Shown one piece after another: positions 1-10,900 of a DNA stretch of 64,000 nucleotides. Position 1 is the stretch's first letter; each line of letters starts with the position of its first letter. Below the pieces are notes generated by a model that worked only from the letters and a program-made list of their open reading frames with translations, was not told where the DNA came from and ran no database searches. The DNA is from Tragulus kanchil. Lineage: Eukaryota > Chordata > Mammalia > Artiodactyla > Tragulidae. The stretch lies in NCBI GenBank assembly GCA_022376925.1, contig JAIOJX010000002.1, positions 39,332,501 through 39,396,500 of the forward strand. The letters run 5' to 3'. A program made the translations under genes and the position numbers.

Positions 1-802
1 TGTTGAAAATCTATGAAGATTTTATCAAAGGAGATTAAAGCAGTAGGTTGTTAAGTATTTTTTTTACTAAGTTATAGAAAAAGCATAGCCATCGTTAAGC
101 ATGCAAGAAAAATAAGGTATAAAATTATTATTAAAATTGTCTTATTTTCAGATATTGAATCATCTTGACTTTAACAAATCATATAAACTTAAATGATTGT
201 TTGTGGTATTTAGAAAAATGCAAAACAGTGAGAACTATAGAAAGTCAGAAGCCCGTGTGCTGTCCCTGCCTGGCCCCTGCAAGTGCAGGTGTGACTGCTG
301 GTGGGCGAGCATGCCCCGGGCTCCTCCCGCTGGCTGTGGAGTAGGTGAGCGAAGGGAGAGGCCTCTTGGCGCCATGGAGTCCTTGCGGGATGTCTTGTCA
401 TGGTATCTCAGGACTTCTCTTTTTTACTTTTGTTTGCTGTTAGGTTGGCACGTGTGTCTAAATTAATCTGTAGCTTAAACACAGCCCTTGCCTAACAAAA
501 GGATGCCGGGTTCACCTGTAGAAATAGGTACGGACAGTTAAGAAAAGAGTCTAATAATTATTTTTCCTACAAAATAATGCAGTCTACTGTGGAAGTCATT
601 GTTCTAAAGATGTGATCACAGATCAGTGCAACCAAGTACAGCAGCCCAGAAGTGCTGGAGGGCAGAAGAGGGTCCTCACTGAGGTCTGCTGTGAAGTCCG
701 CATTTACCTCCTCGCGCTCTGCCCCGTGCGCGGCAGTGCAGCCTGAGCTCACAGTGCCAGGCTCTTGAGACGTGTTGCTTTATCTTCCTGGGTCTTGGGG
801 TT

Positions 803-1158
803 TTTTGCTTGTTTTTTTTTTTTAAGATTTATTTATTTATTTATTTTTTGGGCGGGGGTCGGGTTGGGGAGTGAGGGGAGCAGGCGGGCCACTTCCATTG
901 GTCTTTCATTTCTGTTTTCATCCATCTTTGTTCTTTGGCTCCTGTGGGCCTCCCATCGTGGTGGCCACTGTCGTCGCAGAGCGCCAGCTCTGGGCGCATG
1001 CGCTCCAGAGCTCCGGCTCGGTAATTGGACACATCAGTCCAGCTGCTCCGCGGCTCGTGGGATCTTCCCAGGCCAGGGATCGAACCGGCGCCCCTTGCAC
1101 TTCAAGGCGGCGTCCTTACCCACTGGACCACCAGGGGAAGCCCTTTTGCTTGTTTTTT
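803..1158 (-). repeat. tRNA-derived SINE, full length, with target-site duplication
   Basis: On the minus strand the element begins at about 1143 with a tRNA-like head that includes a B-box (GGTTCGATCCC type). It ends in a pyrimidine/purine-rich tract and a TTTA-rich tail near 820-850. A 15-bp direct repeat (ttttgcttgttttt type) at 803-817 and 1144-1158 is its target-site duplication, so it inserted by retrotransposition fairly recently. It belongs to the roughly 330-bp family seen nine times in this window. Confidence 0.85.
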
Positions 1159-1204
1159 GTTTTTTAGCATGGAAATGGAACAAAATTAGATGAACATAAA
1201 TTTA

Positions 1205-1555
1205 AGTTTTTAAAATCTTTTTAAATTTATTTTTGTCTATTTTGAGTTTTCACTGCTGCTACAGACTCTTCTCTAGTTGCAGGGAGTGGGCGCTACTCTC
1301 TAGTTGAGGTGAGCAGGCTTCTTGCTGTGGTGACTTCTCTTGTTGTGGAACTCGGGCCCTAGGGCACACAGGCTTCAGTAGTTGCACATGGACTCAATAG
1401 TTGTCACTCTGAGGCTCTAGAGCACAGACTCAATAGTTGCGGCTCATGGGCTTAGTTGCTCCGCAGCACGTGGGATCTTCCCGGACCAGTGATTGAACCC
1501 ATGTCTCCTGCATTGGCAGGTGAACTCTTCACCTTGAGTTACCAGGGAAGCCCAA
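1205..1555 (-). repeat. CHR-type tRNA-Glu SINE
   Basis: The antisense of a cetartiodactyl CHR-type SINE is recognisable by the 'ctctagttg', 'gtgagcaggctt', 'ttgctccgcagcacgtggga' and terminal 'accagggaagccc' landmarks. It is older and more diverged than the element at 803-1158. Confidence 0.8.
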
Positions 1556-1742
1556 GTATAAATTTCTTAAAACCTCTGGATCTTTTGCTATGGACTCATC
1601 TATTACTTTCAGAAAAGTAGGAGATCTTAAAATTCTATTTGAAAGTAGAATGGTTCATGTCTAGCCTGAAGCTTTTCCCTCTTAGAGGAATGTTCATGTT
1701 TTTCATGAAAGTTAATATACTTTAAAATATTTTCTCTCAAAG

Positions 1743-1927
1743 GGATTTTTAGCAAACCAGATGAGAGCTGAAAACTTGAAGGATGCATCTGTGCTACCTG
1801 ATTTGTGCCTGAGTCATGCAAACCAGTTGATGATTATGTTGCAAAACCACAGAAAGCTGTTGGATATTAAACAGAAGTGTACCACTGCCAAACAGGAGCT
1901 CGCCAATAACCTTCATGTCAGACTCAA
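1743..1927 (+). CDS. RB1CC1: RB1CC1 exon 1 of window (185 bp)
   Basis: The acceptor is tctctcaaag and the donor is gtgagt. The exon opens in phase 0 with GFLANQMRAEN and ends two bases into a Lys codon. It encodes the helical N-terminal region of FIP200 (LPDLCLSHANQLMIMLQNHR). Confidence 0.95.
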
Positions 1928-4900
1928 GTGAGTGGTTCTCGGGCAGCTGGTTTGGGCTGTTGAGAGTTGATGTTGTGTTTCTCCCAGGTGATGGAGAGAT
2001 TTTATCACTGCGCTGACAGACTGTTGGTTAGTGGATTGTTAGAGTCTGTGTCTTGATTTCCTTCTGCAGGTGGTGTTGCTTTGTGATGCTTCACGCTGAT
2101 CAGGATGGAGAGAAGTTGCAGGCTTTGCTCCGCCTGGTTATCGAGCTCCTAGAGAGAGTCAAGATCGTAGAAGCTCTGAGCACAGTTCCTCAGATGTACT
2201 GCTTAGCTGTTGTTGAGGTTGTCAGGAGGAAAATGTTCATAAAACACTACAGGGAGGTACGCAGGCTGAATGCTGTTCCTTGTGTCTGAGCCTCCCTCCG
2301 TGTATTGGTGCTGATGCTAACATGTACTCTCCTCTCCCCAGTGGGCCGGTGCTTTGGTGAAGGATGGGAAGCGATTATATGAGGCTGAAAAGTCCAAAAG
2401 GGAGTCCTTCGGGAAATTATTTAGTAAGTGTTCTTTGTTAATAACATACAGCTTTAAAGAAGCAGTGTGGGTTGTCAGAGCTGTGAACAGCATACTGTAG
2501 CAGGAGCTGTGAAGTAACTCCATGTTGATCTCTTCCCAGGGAAGTCTTTTCTAAGAAATCGCCTCTTCCGGGGATTGGACTCCTGGCCCCCATCCTTTTG
2601 TGTACGTATGGATTTTCTAATGTGACTAAGTCCTGTATGTGTTCAAATCGTTATTTCAGAAGTGGAAATACTTACAGAAATTTTTAAAAATTAAATTAGC
2701 AGTGTTTTTGACTCTTTAAGATGAATTCATAGTTTTTGGTCAGGAATCTTCACTACTCGGGATGATGATGTCCTAGGACAGTGTTGAGCCAGGCGGTAAT
2801 GGAGCCTCTCCCCGTCACTGGATCTGTCTCTCCCTCCTCCTCTACCTGCCCTCCCTCTCCCTACCCTCCTCTTTCTCTCCCTCCACTTTCTTTCATGTTG
2901 GACAATCAGAATAGGGTGACCCTTCAGGTTATCTTCACTGAAACCATGAAAAACAAGGTTCTTGCGCATTAGGGAGGTGGTGATGGACAGAGCTGCCTAG
3001 GGTGCTGCAGTTCAGGGCTGCAGAGTTGGACATGACTTAGCAACTGAAAACAGCATTAACAGTATCTAAACCAGAATGGGGACCACTGATTTTATTACAT
3101 GAAAAAGCTGATCCCACGGCCAGAGAAGTTTTGGAAATGCTGTGGGTTTCTTACACTGCTTCGCTTCAGACATCTTTTTGTACTGCAGGATTCCTTAGGG
3201 CTTCATGTCTGTGTTTTTGTGTATCTATAAACAGGCAGTATTTACCATACACACTACTTTAGCTGGGAACCCTGTGTAAATCATGACTGAGGCCTGTGGC
3301 CTTGTCTTATAAGGTGCATTTCTTGACAATAATACAACGAATGGTAGATACCTTTTTAAAGAAGCTGAAATGGACTAAGACTTTGTACTTTGGAAAATGT
3401 AATGAAAATGTGAAGTAAAAGGTATGAAAGGAAGTTTTATGCAGGAAATAAAAGACTTTGCTGCATTAGAACAGCAGCACACGCTGGTGGTGACAGGCTC
3501 AGGCGGCAGCCAGGGCAGGCCTCAGGACCTTGCGGACTGCCGGGTCAGGCGGAGACTTGAAACAGCGGGCTCCTCCCGTGTCTGCGGGAGTAGCGGTGTT
3601 CCCCTGAAAACAGACTGGGAGCTGAGAAGTGAGGGAGCGAGCCTGGCCTCCCTGTTGTCTAAGACTCAGGAGACAGTCTCTGTGTCCTCGCTGAGCAGTC
3701 CTCCCTTTGTAGTTGATGGTCTGCTTCTGTTTCTGTGGGATAAGTAAGTGGTTTGAAGCATTTCTGATTATTTGTTGTACTGAATTATAGTAAGAAATGC
3801 ACTAAGAAGTCATATACAAATTTATCCTGTATATTTTTTGGTAATGCTTTTGTATGTAGACACAGAAGCCTCGAAAGTTTGACTGTGAACTTCCAGACAT
3901 TTCACTGAAAGATTTACAGTTTTTGCAGTCATTTTGTCCCTCTGAAGTTCAGCCTTTCCTCAGGTAAGCACCCCTAGTTCCCTCCTGATGCTTCTTCGCT
4001 GTCCCAGGTGGTGGGAGGAGCATGGGGCTGGCGGTGGACGCCAGAGAGAGCTTCCGGGCTGGCTCTTCCTGGCTGCCTCGGAGGGCTTCCAGGGAATACG
4101 CAGGTGGTCAGAAAGTAGAATGGATGCAGTCGGAGGAAGTCGGGGCCTTCCTTGAGATGAGCTTTCCTGCCGTCATCCGGCGTTGTTGTTAAGTGTTAGC
4201 CTTCTTAGACTTGCCTGGTTTCCAGGGAAAGAGGATGGGTGGTTACTAGGCCAGGCCACAGTGTTTGGTGATGGGGACCCCCTTTCCCCTGAGGAGGCAA
4301 GGAGTCTGATGTGGCTGCGCTCTGTTTCAGGGTTCCCTTGCTGTGTGACTTTGAGCCTCTCCACCAGCACGTGCTCGCTGCATCATTTGGTAAAAGCAGC
4401 TCAGAGTCTGGATGAGATGTCGCAGACCATCACAGACCTGCTGAGCGAACAAAAGGCAAACCCAGCTCCTTTGTACTTTGGAAAATGAATGAAAATGTGT
4501 AAAAGGTATGAAAGGAAGTTTTATGCAGGAAATAAAAGACTTTGCTGCATTAGAACAGCAGCACACGCTGGTGGTGACAGGCTCAGGCGGCAGCCAGGGC
4601 AGGCCTCAGGACCTTGCGGACTGCCGGGTCAGGCGGAGACTTGAAACAGCGGGCTCCTCCCGTGTCTGCGGGAGTAGCGGTGTTCCCCTGAAAACAGACT
4701 GGGAGCTGAGAAGTGAGGGAGCGAGCCTGGCCTCCCTGTTGTCTAAGACTCAGGAGACAGTCTCTGTGTCCTCGCTGAGCAGTCCTCCCTTTGTAGTTGA
4801 TGGTCTGCTTCTGTTTCTGTGGGATAAGTAAGTGGTTTGAAGCATTTCTGATTATTTGTTGTACTGAATTATAGTAAGAAATGCACTAAGAAGTCATATA

Positions 4901-7900
4901 CAAATTTATCCTGTATATTTTTTGGTAATGCTTTTGTATGTAGACACAGAAGCCTCGAAAGTTTGACTGTGAACTTCCAGACATTTCACTGAAAGATTTA
5001 CAGTTTTTGCAGTCATTTTGTCCCTCTGAAGTTCAGCCTTTCCTCAGGTAAGCACCCCTAGTTCCCTCCTGATGCTTCTTCGCTGTCCCAGGTGGTGGGA
5101 GGAGCATGGGGCTGGCGGTGGACGCCAGAGAGAGCTTCCGGGCTGGCTCTTCCTGGCTGCCTCGGAGGGCTTCCAGGGAATACGCAGGTGGTCAGAAAGT
5201 AGAATGGATGCAGTCGGAGGAAGTCGGGGCCTTCCTTGAGATGAGCTTTCCTGCCGTCATCCGGCGTTGTTGTTAAGTGTTAGCCTTCTTAGACTTGCCT
5301 GGTTTCCAGGGAAAGAGGATGGGTGGTTACTAGGCCAGGCCACAGTGTTTGGTGATGGGGACCCCCTTTCCCCTGAGGAGGCAAGGAGTCTGATGTGGCT
5401 GCGCTCTGTTTCAGGGTTCCCTTGCTGTGTGACTTTGAGCCTCTCCACCAGCACGTGCTCGCGCTGCATCATTTGGTAAAAGCAGCTCAGAGTCTGGATG
5501 AGATGTCGCAGACCATCACAGACCTGCTGAGCGAACAAAAGGCAAACCCAGCTCCTTGCAGTGGCTCGCCCATTGACGTGCATGCCGGTGGTGTCGCCGC
5601 TCGGTCAGCCTGTCCCTCTCTCTTGCAGGCCTCCGCCAGCCAGACGTCCCCACGGTCAGTGTCCTCGCCTCGCGTGGAGAGCGTGACAGGAACCACAACG
5701 ACTACCTCACCCCGAACACCGCCTCCGCTCGCTGTGCAGGAGCCCCTGTGTCCTGCGGTCTGCCCCTTGGAAGAGCTGTCTCCAGACAGCATCGATGCCC
5801 ACACGTTTGACTTTGAGACTATCCCCCACCCCAACATAGAGCAGACTCTCCACCAGGCCTCCCTGGACCTGGACTCCCTAGCAGAAAGTCCTGAGTCGGA
5901 CTTCATGTCTGCGGTGAACGAGTTTGTCATAGAGGAGCAGTTGTCCTCTCCAAACCCCATCAGTGACCCGCAGAGCCCTGAGATGATGGTGGAGTCCCTC
6001 TACTCCTCTGTCATCAATGCCATCGACAGCAGGCGGATGCAGGACACGAGCGCCCCAGGCCGGGAGGACTTGGGTGACCGCGCCTCCCTCAGCGTCCAGC
6101 TGGGGCGGTGCCGTGCGTCGGCCCATGACGCGCACCTCGGCCTGCAGACCCTGAGGGAGGACCTCCGCACCCTGCGGAGCCTTGTGCAGAAGGAGCAGTG
6201 TGACCTGTCGGGTTCCTTCCAGCGCATGGCCACGGAGCTGAGAGGCCTGGTGGAAAGGGCACAGCACTCTTTGGAAACAACACTACATGAGCAACACCAC
6301 CAGGACCTAGAGTCTCTCAGGTGTGAGTATGAGAGCAGACTGGCTGCCCTGGCAAAGGAGAGTGAGGAGAAGGAGAGCCAGGTCACCCGACTGCAGGAGG
6401 ACCTGGTGTGCCTGGAGCAGCTGCTGCAGAGCCGAGACAGTGAGTTCGCACTGGTCAAGCACGAGAAGGAGGCTGCCATCTGCCTGCAGAACGAAAAGGA
6501 CCAGAAGCTGCTCGAGATGGAGACCACAGTGCACACCCAGCACCGTGAGCTGGAGGCGCTGAGGCAGGCACGTGAGGCCGCACTGGAGGACTGGAGAAAA
6601 CTCCGCGAGGAGAGTGAGGAGAAGCTCCAGCGGCTGCGGGCTGAGCTCCAGGACATGGAGCAGCAGCACCTGAAGGAGTTGGAGGACGCACTGCAGGCCC
6701 GCCACACTCGGGAGCTTGAGAAGGTCGTGGGCGACCACAGGCTCTGCCTGGAGAAGTTAGAGCAGCAGGGTCAGCAGAGGAGTGAGCAGATGCGAGAGGC
6801 ACACGCCGCCGCCCTCCTGGAGAAGGAGCAGCTGCTCCAGGAGCTCCAGCTCAAGGTCTCGGACTTGTCGGACACGAGATGTAAGTTAGAGGTGGAGCTG
6901 GCGCTAAAGGAAGCAGAGACGGACGAGGTAAAAATTTTGCTGGAAGAAAGCAGAGCCCAGCAGAAGGAGACCTTGAAATCCCTCCTCGAGAAAGAGACAG
7001 GAGAGCTGAGAGCAGAGATAAATGAGCTAAACCAAAAGATTCTTGATAATAATGAAAATTATCAGGTGGGTTTGGCAGAGCTGAGAACTTTAATGACAAT
7101 TGAAAAAGATCAATGCATTTCTGAGTTAATTAGCAGACATGAGGAAGAATCTGATAGGCTTACGACTGAGTTAAGCAAAATAACATCATTGCATCAGCAA
7201 GCAGTTGACATTGAAAATGGCCTGAAAGAAGAGTTAGCTGAACTGCAGAGTAAATTGGACTCGGAATTGAGTGCTCTTGAGAAACAAAAAGATGAGAAAA
7301 TCTCCCAGCAAGAGGAGAAATACGAGGCTATTATCCAGAAGCTGGAGAAGGACAAAGAGGAATTTGTCAGGAGACAGGAAGAGGACCGAGAACAGCTCGT
7401 TCAGAGGCTTAATTGTGAAAAGGAAGCCGCTCTTGAGACTGCCCGCAAAGAAATGCATTTGGAGAGAGAAGCTGTTGAGAAAGAGTTGTCAGAGAAAGTT
7501 AAGCATCTTGAGAGTCAATTAGCAAAAAGGTAAGAAAGAACTTCCATCTGTAATCAAAAGCTGAAGTCTCGGTGATTCAGATTTTAATATGTGTGTAATC
7601 ACAGGACCTTGATTTCCTCCTTTACCTTAGGTAAAGGTAACCATTGAGATATTTGTGAAGTAAAAATGTCCTTTTTAAAAGTAACAAACATTTGAAAGAA
7701 ATAAACAGACTGTAAATCCACTAGGATGGCCCTTAAAAATGGATTCAGTATTTTGGATTTCGAGAGAAATAAGTTGAAAATTTCACATGTTTTCAGGTTC
7801 ATCTTTTCTCTTTTTTAACGTATAAATTTCGTCTTGGTTTAATTTGTAGTTTGTTCCCTAAATTCTTTGAAAGTTACTGATTTTCGTTCTTTTAAAATCA

Positions 7901-10900
7901 TGCATATATGTATATAAAGAGAGTAGTTAGTTACATCTAGGTTGTGACTCTGCAGCTTCCTGGTTGTTATTTTCTGATAGTACAATTGCAGTTGTTTCCT
8001 CTGTGATTCAAAAGATAATGTTAAATTCTGGGTTTTATACAGTGGTGGGTTTTTTGCATTTTTATTATTGTTGCCACCTCACGTTACTGCGTTTGATCAG
8101 AGAAGATGGTCTTTAGTATTTATACTCGTTAAAGTTTACTGAGGGGGTTTGTGGCCTAATAAACAATTTCTAGAGCACTGTCAGTTGGTTCTAGCCTTAA
8201 TTCTTCCAGGAGGCTGTCTGTAAGGTGCATCTGCTTTTGTGTAATTTCACCTCTAGCCGGTTCTTAAACTTTGACCCCGCTCCTGTGACTGTTCGCCGTG
8301 TAGTGTTCATATCCTGGCTCACAGTTGAACCTCCGCGTCTGTTTTGAAAACAGAAGCTCTTTTTTTTTATCGGAGGGATTGGAGGCCCTTAGAGGAACTG
8401 GCCGCGCACGAGTGGCCTCAGAGCCTGGGGGACACGGAGGTCGAGGCGATCACCATGGAAGGCTGGGAGGTGTGGGGGCACTGGGGTCCTGTGGGCAGCA
8501 ATGGGTGCAGCGTGCACCCAGGGCTCCTGGTCCTCACAGGCGCTGCCCCCGCACCCCCCTTCCACATCCTGCCCTTGCTCTGGAGTGGCCTGCGTGTCGT
8601 GCGGTCCTCTGAGGGTGCTCTGGAGACCAGGCCCTGCAGCATCCTTCCTGTGGACACCATGGCTGTGGTGGCAGACCGAAGCTCCTCGCCCCTCTGAGTC
8701 TGCCTGGCACTGCCGGGACCCTGTAGGCCCACCTCATGTCCCGCATGTCACCCGAGCGTCCTGGCTCCTAGGTGAGGCCGTGTCCACTTGATGGTAACCA
8801 AGGGGACAACAGCGGACTCAGCCTCCACAGACCAGGGGCGAGCCCTGAGCCGCCTCCCCTGCTTCAGACTCCAAAGGGCCTCAGCTCTGCTGCTCGGGAC
8901 TTGCTGACAATTTCGTCTTGGTTTAATTTGTAGTTTGTTCCCTAAATTCTTTGAAAGTTACTGATTTTCGTTCTTTTAAAATCATGCATATATGTATATA
9001 AAGAGAGTAGTTAGTTACATCTAGGTTGTGACTCTGCAGCTTCCTGGTTGTTATTTTCTGATAGTACAATTGCAGTTGTTTCCTCTGTGATTCAAAAGAT
9101 AATGTTAAATTCTGGGTTTTATACAGTGGTGGGTTTTTTGCATTTTTATTATTGTTGCCACCTCACGTTACTGCGTTTGATCAGAGAAGATGGTCTTTAG
9201 TATTTATACTCGTTAAAGTTTACTGAGGGGGTTTGTGGCCTAATAAACAATTTCTAGAGCACTGTCAGTTGGTTCTAGCCTTAATTCTTCCAGGAGGCTG
9301 TCTGTAAGGTGCATCTGCTTTTGTGTAATTTCACCTCTAGCCGGTTCTTAAACTTTGACCCCGCTCCTGTGACTGTTCGCCGTGTAGTGTTCATATCCTG
9401 GCTCACAGTTGAACCTCCGCGTCTGTTTTGAAAACAGAAGCTCTTTTTGTTTATCGGAGGGATTGGAGGCCCTTAGAGGAACTGGCCGCGCACGAGTGGC
9501 CTCAGAGCCTGGGGGACACGGAGGTCGAGGCGATCACCATGGAAGGCTGGGAGGTGTGGGGGCACTGGGGTCCTGTGGGCAGCAATGGGTGCAGCGTGCA
9601 CCCAGGGCTCCTGGTCCTCACAGGCGCTGCCCCCGCACCCCCATTCCACATCCTGCCCTTGCTCTGGAGTGGCCTGCGTGTCGTGCGGTCCTCTGAGGGT
9701 GCTCTGGAGACCAGGCCCTGCAGCATCCTTCCTGTGGACACCATGGCTGTGGTGGCAGACCGAAGCTCCTCGCCCCTCTGAGTCTGCCTGGCACTGCCGG
9801 GACCCTGTAGGCCCACCTCATGTCCCGCATGTCACCCGAGCGTCCTGGCTCCTAGGTGAGGCCGTGTCCACTTGATGGTAACCAAGGGGACAACAGCGGA
9901 CTCAGCCTCCACAGACCAGGGGCGAGCCCTGAGCCGCCTCCCCTGCTTCAGACTCCAAAGGGCCTCAGCTCTGCTGCTCTCGGGGGACTTGCTGACACTT
10001 TGTCTAGTGTCCACTTCTGCTGTGGACACGGGGGAACCACCCGCCTGGCAGAGCCGCTGCATGGCTGTGGCCCTGTGGGCTCCCACGGCAGGGCCACACG
10101 GTATCTGGAGGAGCAGAGCAACCCCGCCGAGGGGGCTCGGCCCAGCCCTCTGGTCTAGAGATCCTCACCCTTTACCTTGGACGGGCCGCATCCTGCGCCT
10201 GACTGCTGCACGCTTAGATCTGTTGTACTGACAAGCTGGGGCTTCTCCTGGTTTACCCCACCACCACCCCTTGTGTATGACTTGCCCTGGCAACTTGAGT
10301 AGTTGCGGATTCATTTTTTTAAATGAAAGGACGGTAATTAAATTAATCAATTAAATTGATTACATTGGCCATGCCAGCACATGTGAGATCTTTGTTCCCT
10401 GATCAGGGATCGAGCCTGTGCTCCCTGCATTAGGAAGCATGGAGTCTTACCTACTGGATTGCCAGAGTCTTCTTCTCTTTTTTTAATTTTCACAAATTTC
10501 TTTCATAGAGGTATAGTTGATGTACACCACTTTGTTAATTTCTGCTGTACAGTGGATGGTTCAGTTCCACGTGTGTGTGTTCTTTTCCATTGAGGTTCAC
10601 CCCAGGATGTTGACTACAGCAGGACCTTGTGGCTTCTCCATACTGTGTCTTACATTAGTCCAGTTACTGTCATGACCTGCCTTTCCCTCAGTTTGCTAAA
10701 AACTGCATTCTCTTAAGCCACTTCTGGGCTGCCTAATTGCCTGGAGCCTGAGTTTTGTTTTCCCCACGATAGTTTTGTTTCTGTTGTAACTAACTGTAGG
10801 GCTAATTCTTCAAGGCATGTCACTTAACCCGCAGAAGGCAGACATTAACCAGGCAGCACTGAAGAGAAAAGTCAGGTGTAAGCCCAGCATAGGGCTGACT

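Larger units (their letters stand above)
1..1742 (+). other. RB1CC1: RB1CC1 intron (window start)
   Basis: This is intronic sequence upstream of the first RB1CC1 exon in the window. Apart from two SINEs (about 803-1158 and 1205-1555) I see no exon: short open frames here lack splice sites and RB1CC1-like residues. The earlier RB1CC1 exons, encoding about 394 N-terminal residues including most of the ATG13/ULK1-binding part, lie outside the window. Confidence 0.75.
3381..5556 (+). repeat. Duplication 1: ~1.09-kb direct tandem copies
   Basis: Copy 1 (3381-4470) and copy 2 (4469-5556) are nearly identical and head to tail. The unit carries one whole RB1CC1 exon and the front of the next. Differences sit at the ends: copy 2's head lacks four bases near 4490, and copy 1's tail lacks a GC dinucleotide near 4376, which breaks the reading frame. 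It is probably an untrimmed contig overlap. Confidence 0.95.

Noticed and set aside
3424..3747. 107-codon frame in the RB1CC1 intron, repeated at 4508-4831
   Set aside because: Repeated by duplication 1; it lies between two proven exons and has no family match I can see.
6000..6738. Long antisense frames opposite the RB1CC1 coiled-coil exon
   Set aside because: Ser/Cys/Leu-rich mirror of GC-rich coiled-coil codons; the sense strand is clearly the coding one.
8344..8697. 117-codon frame in the RB1CC1 intron, repeated at 9428-9781
   Set aside because: Its apparent conservation is only the duplication; no splice sites, domain or known family.
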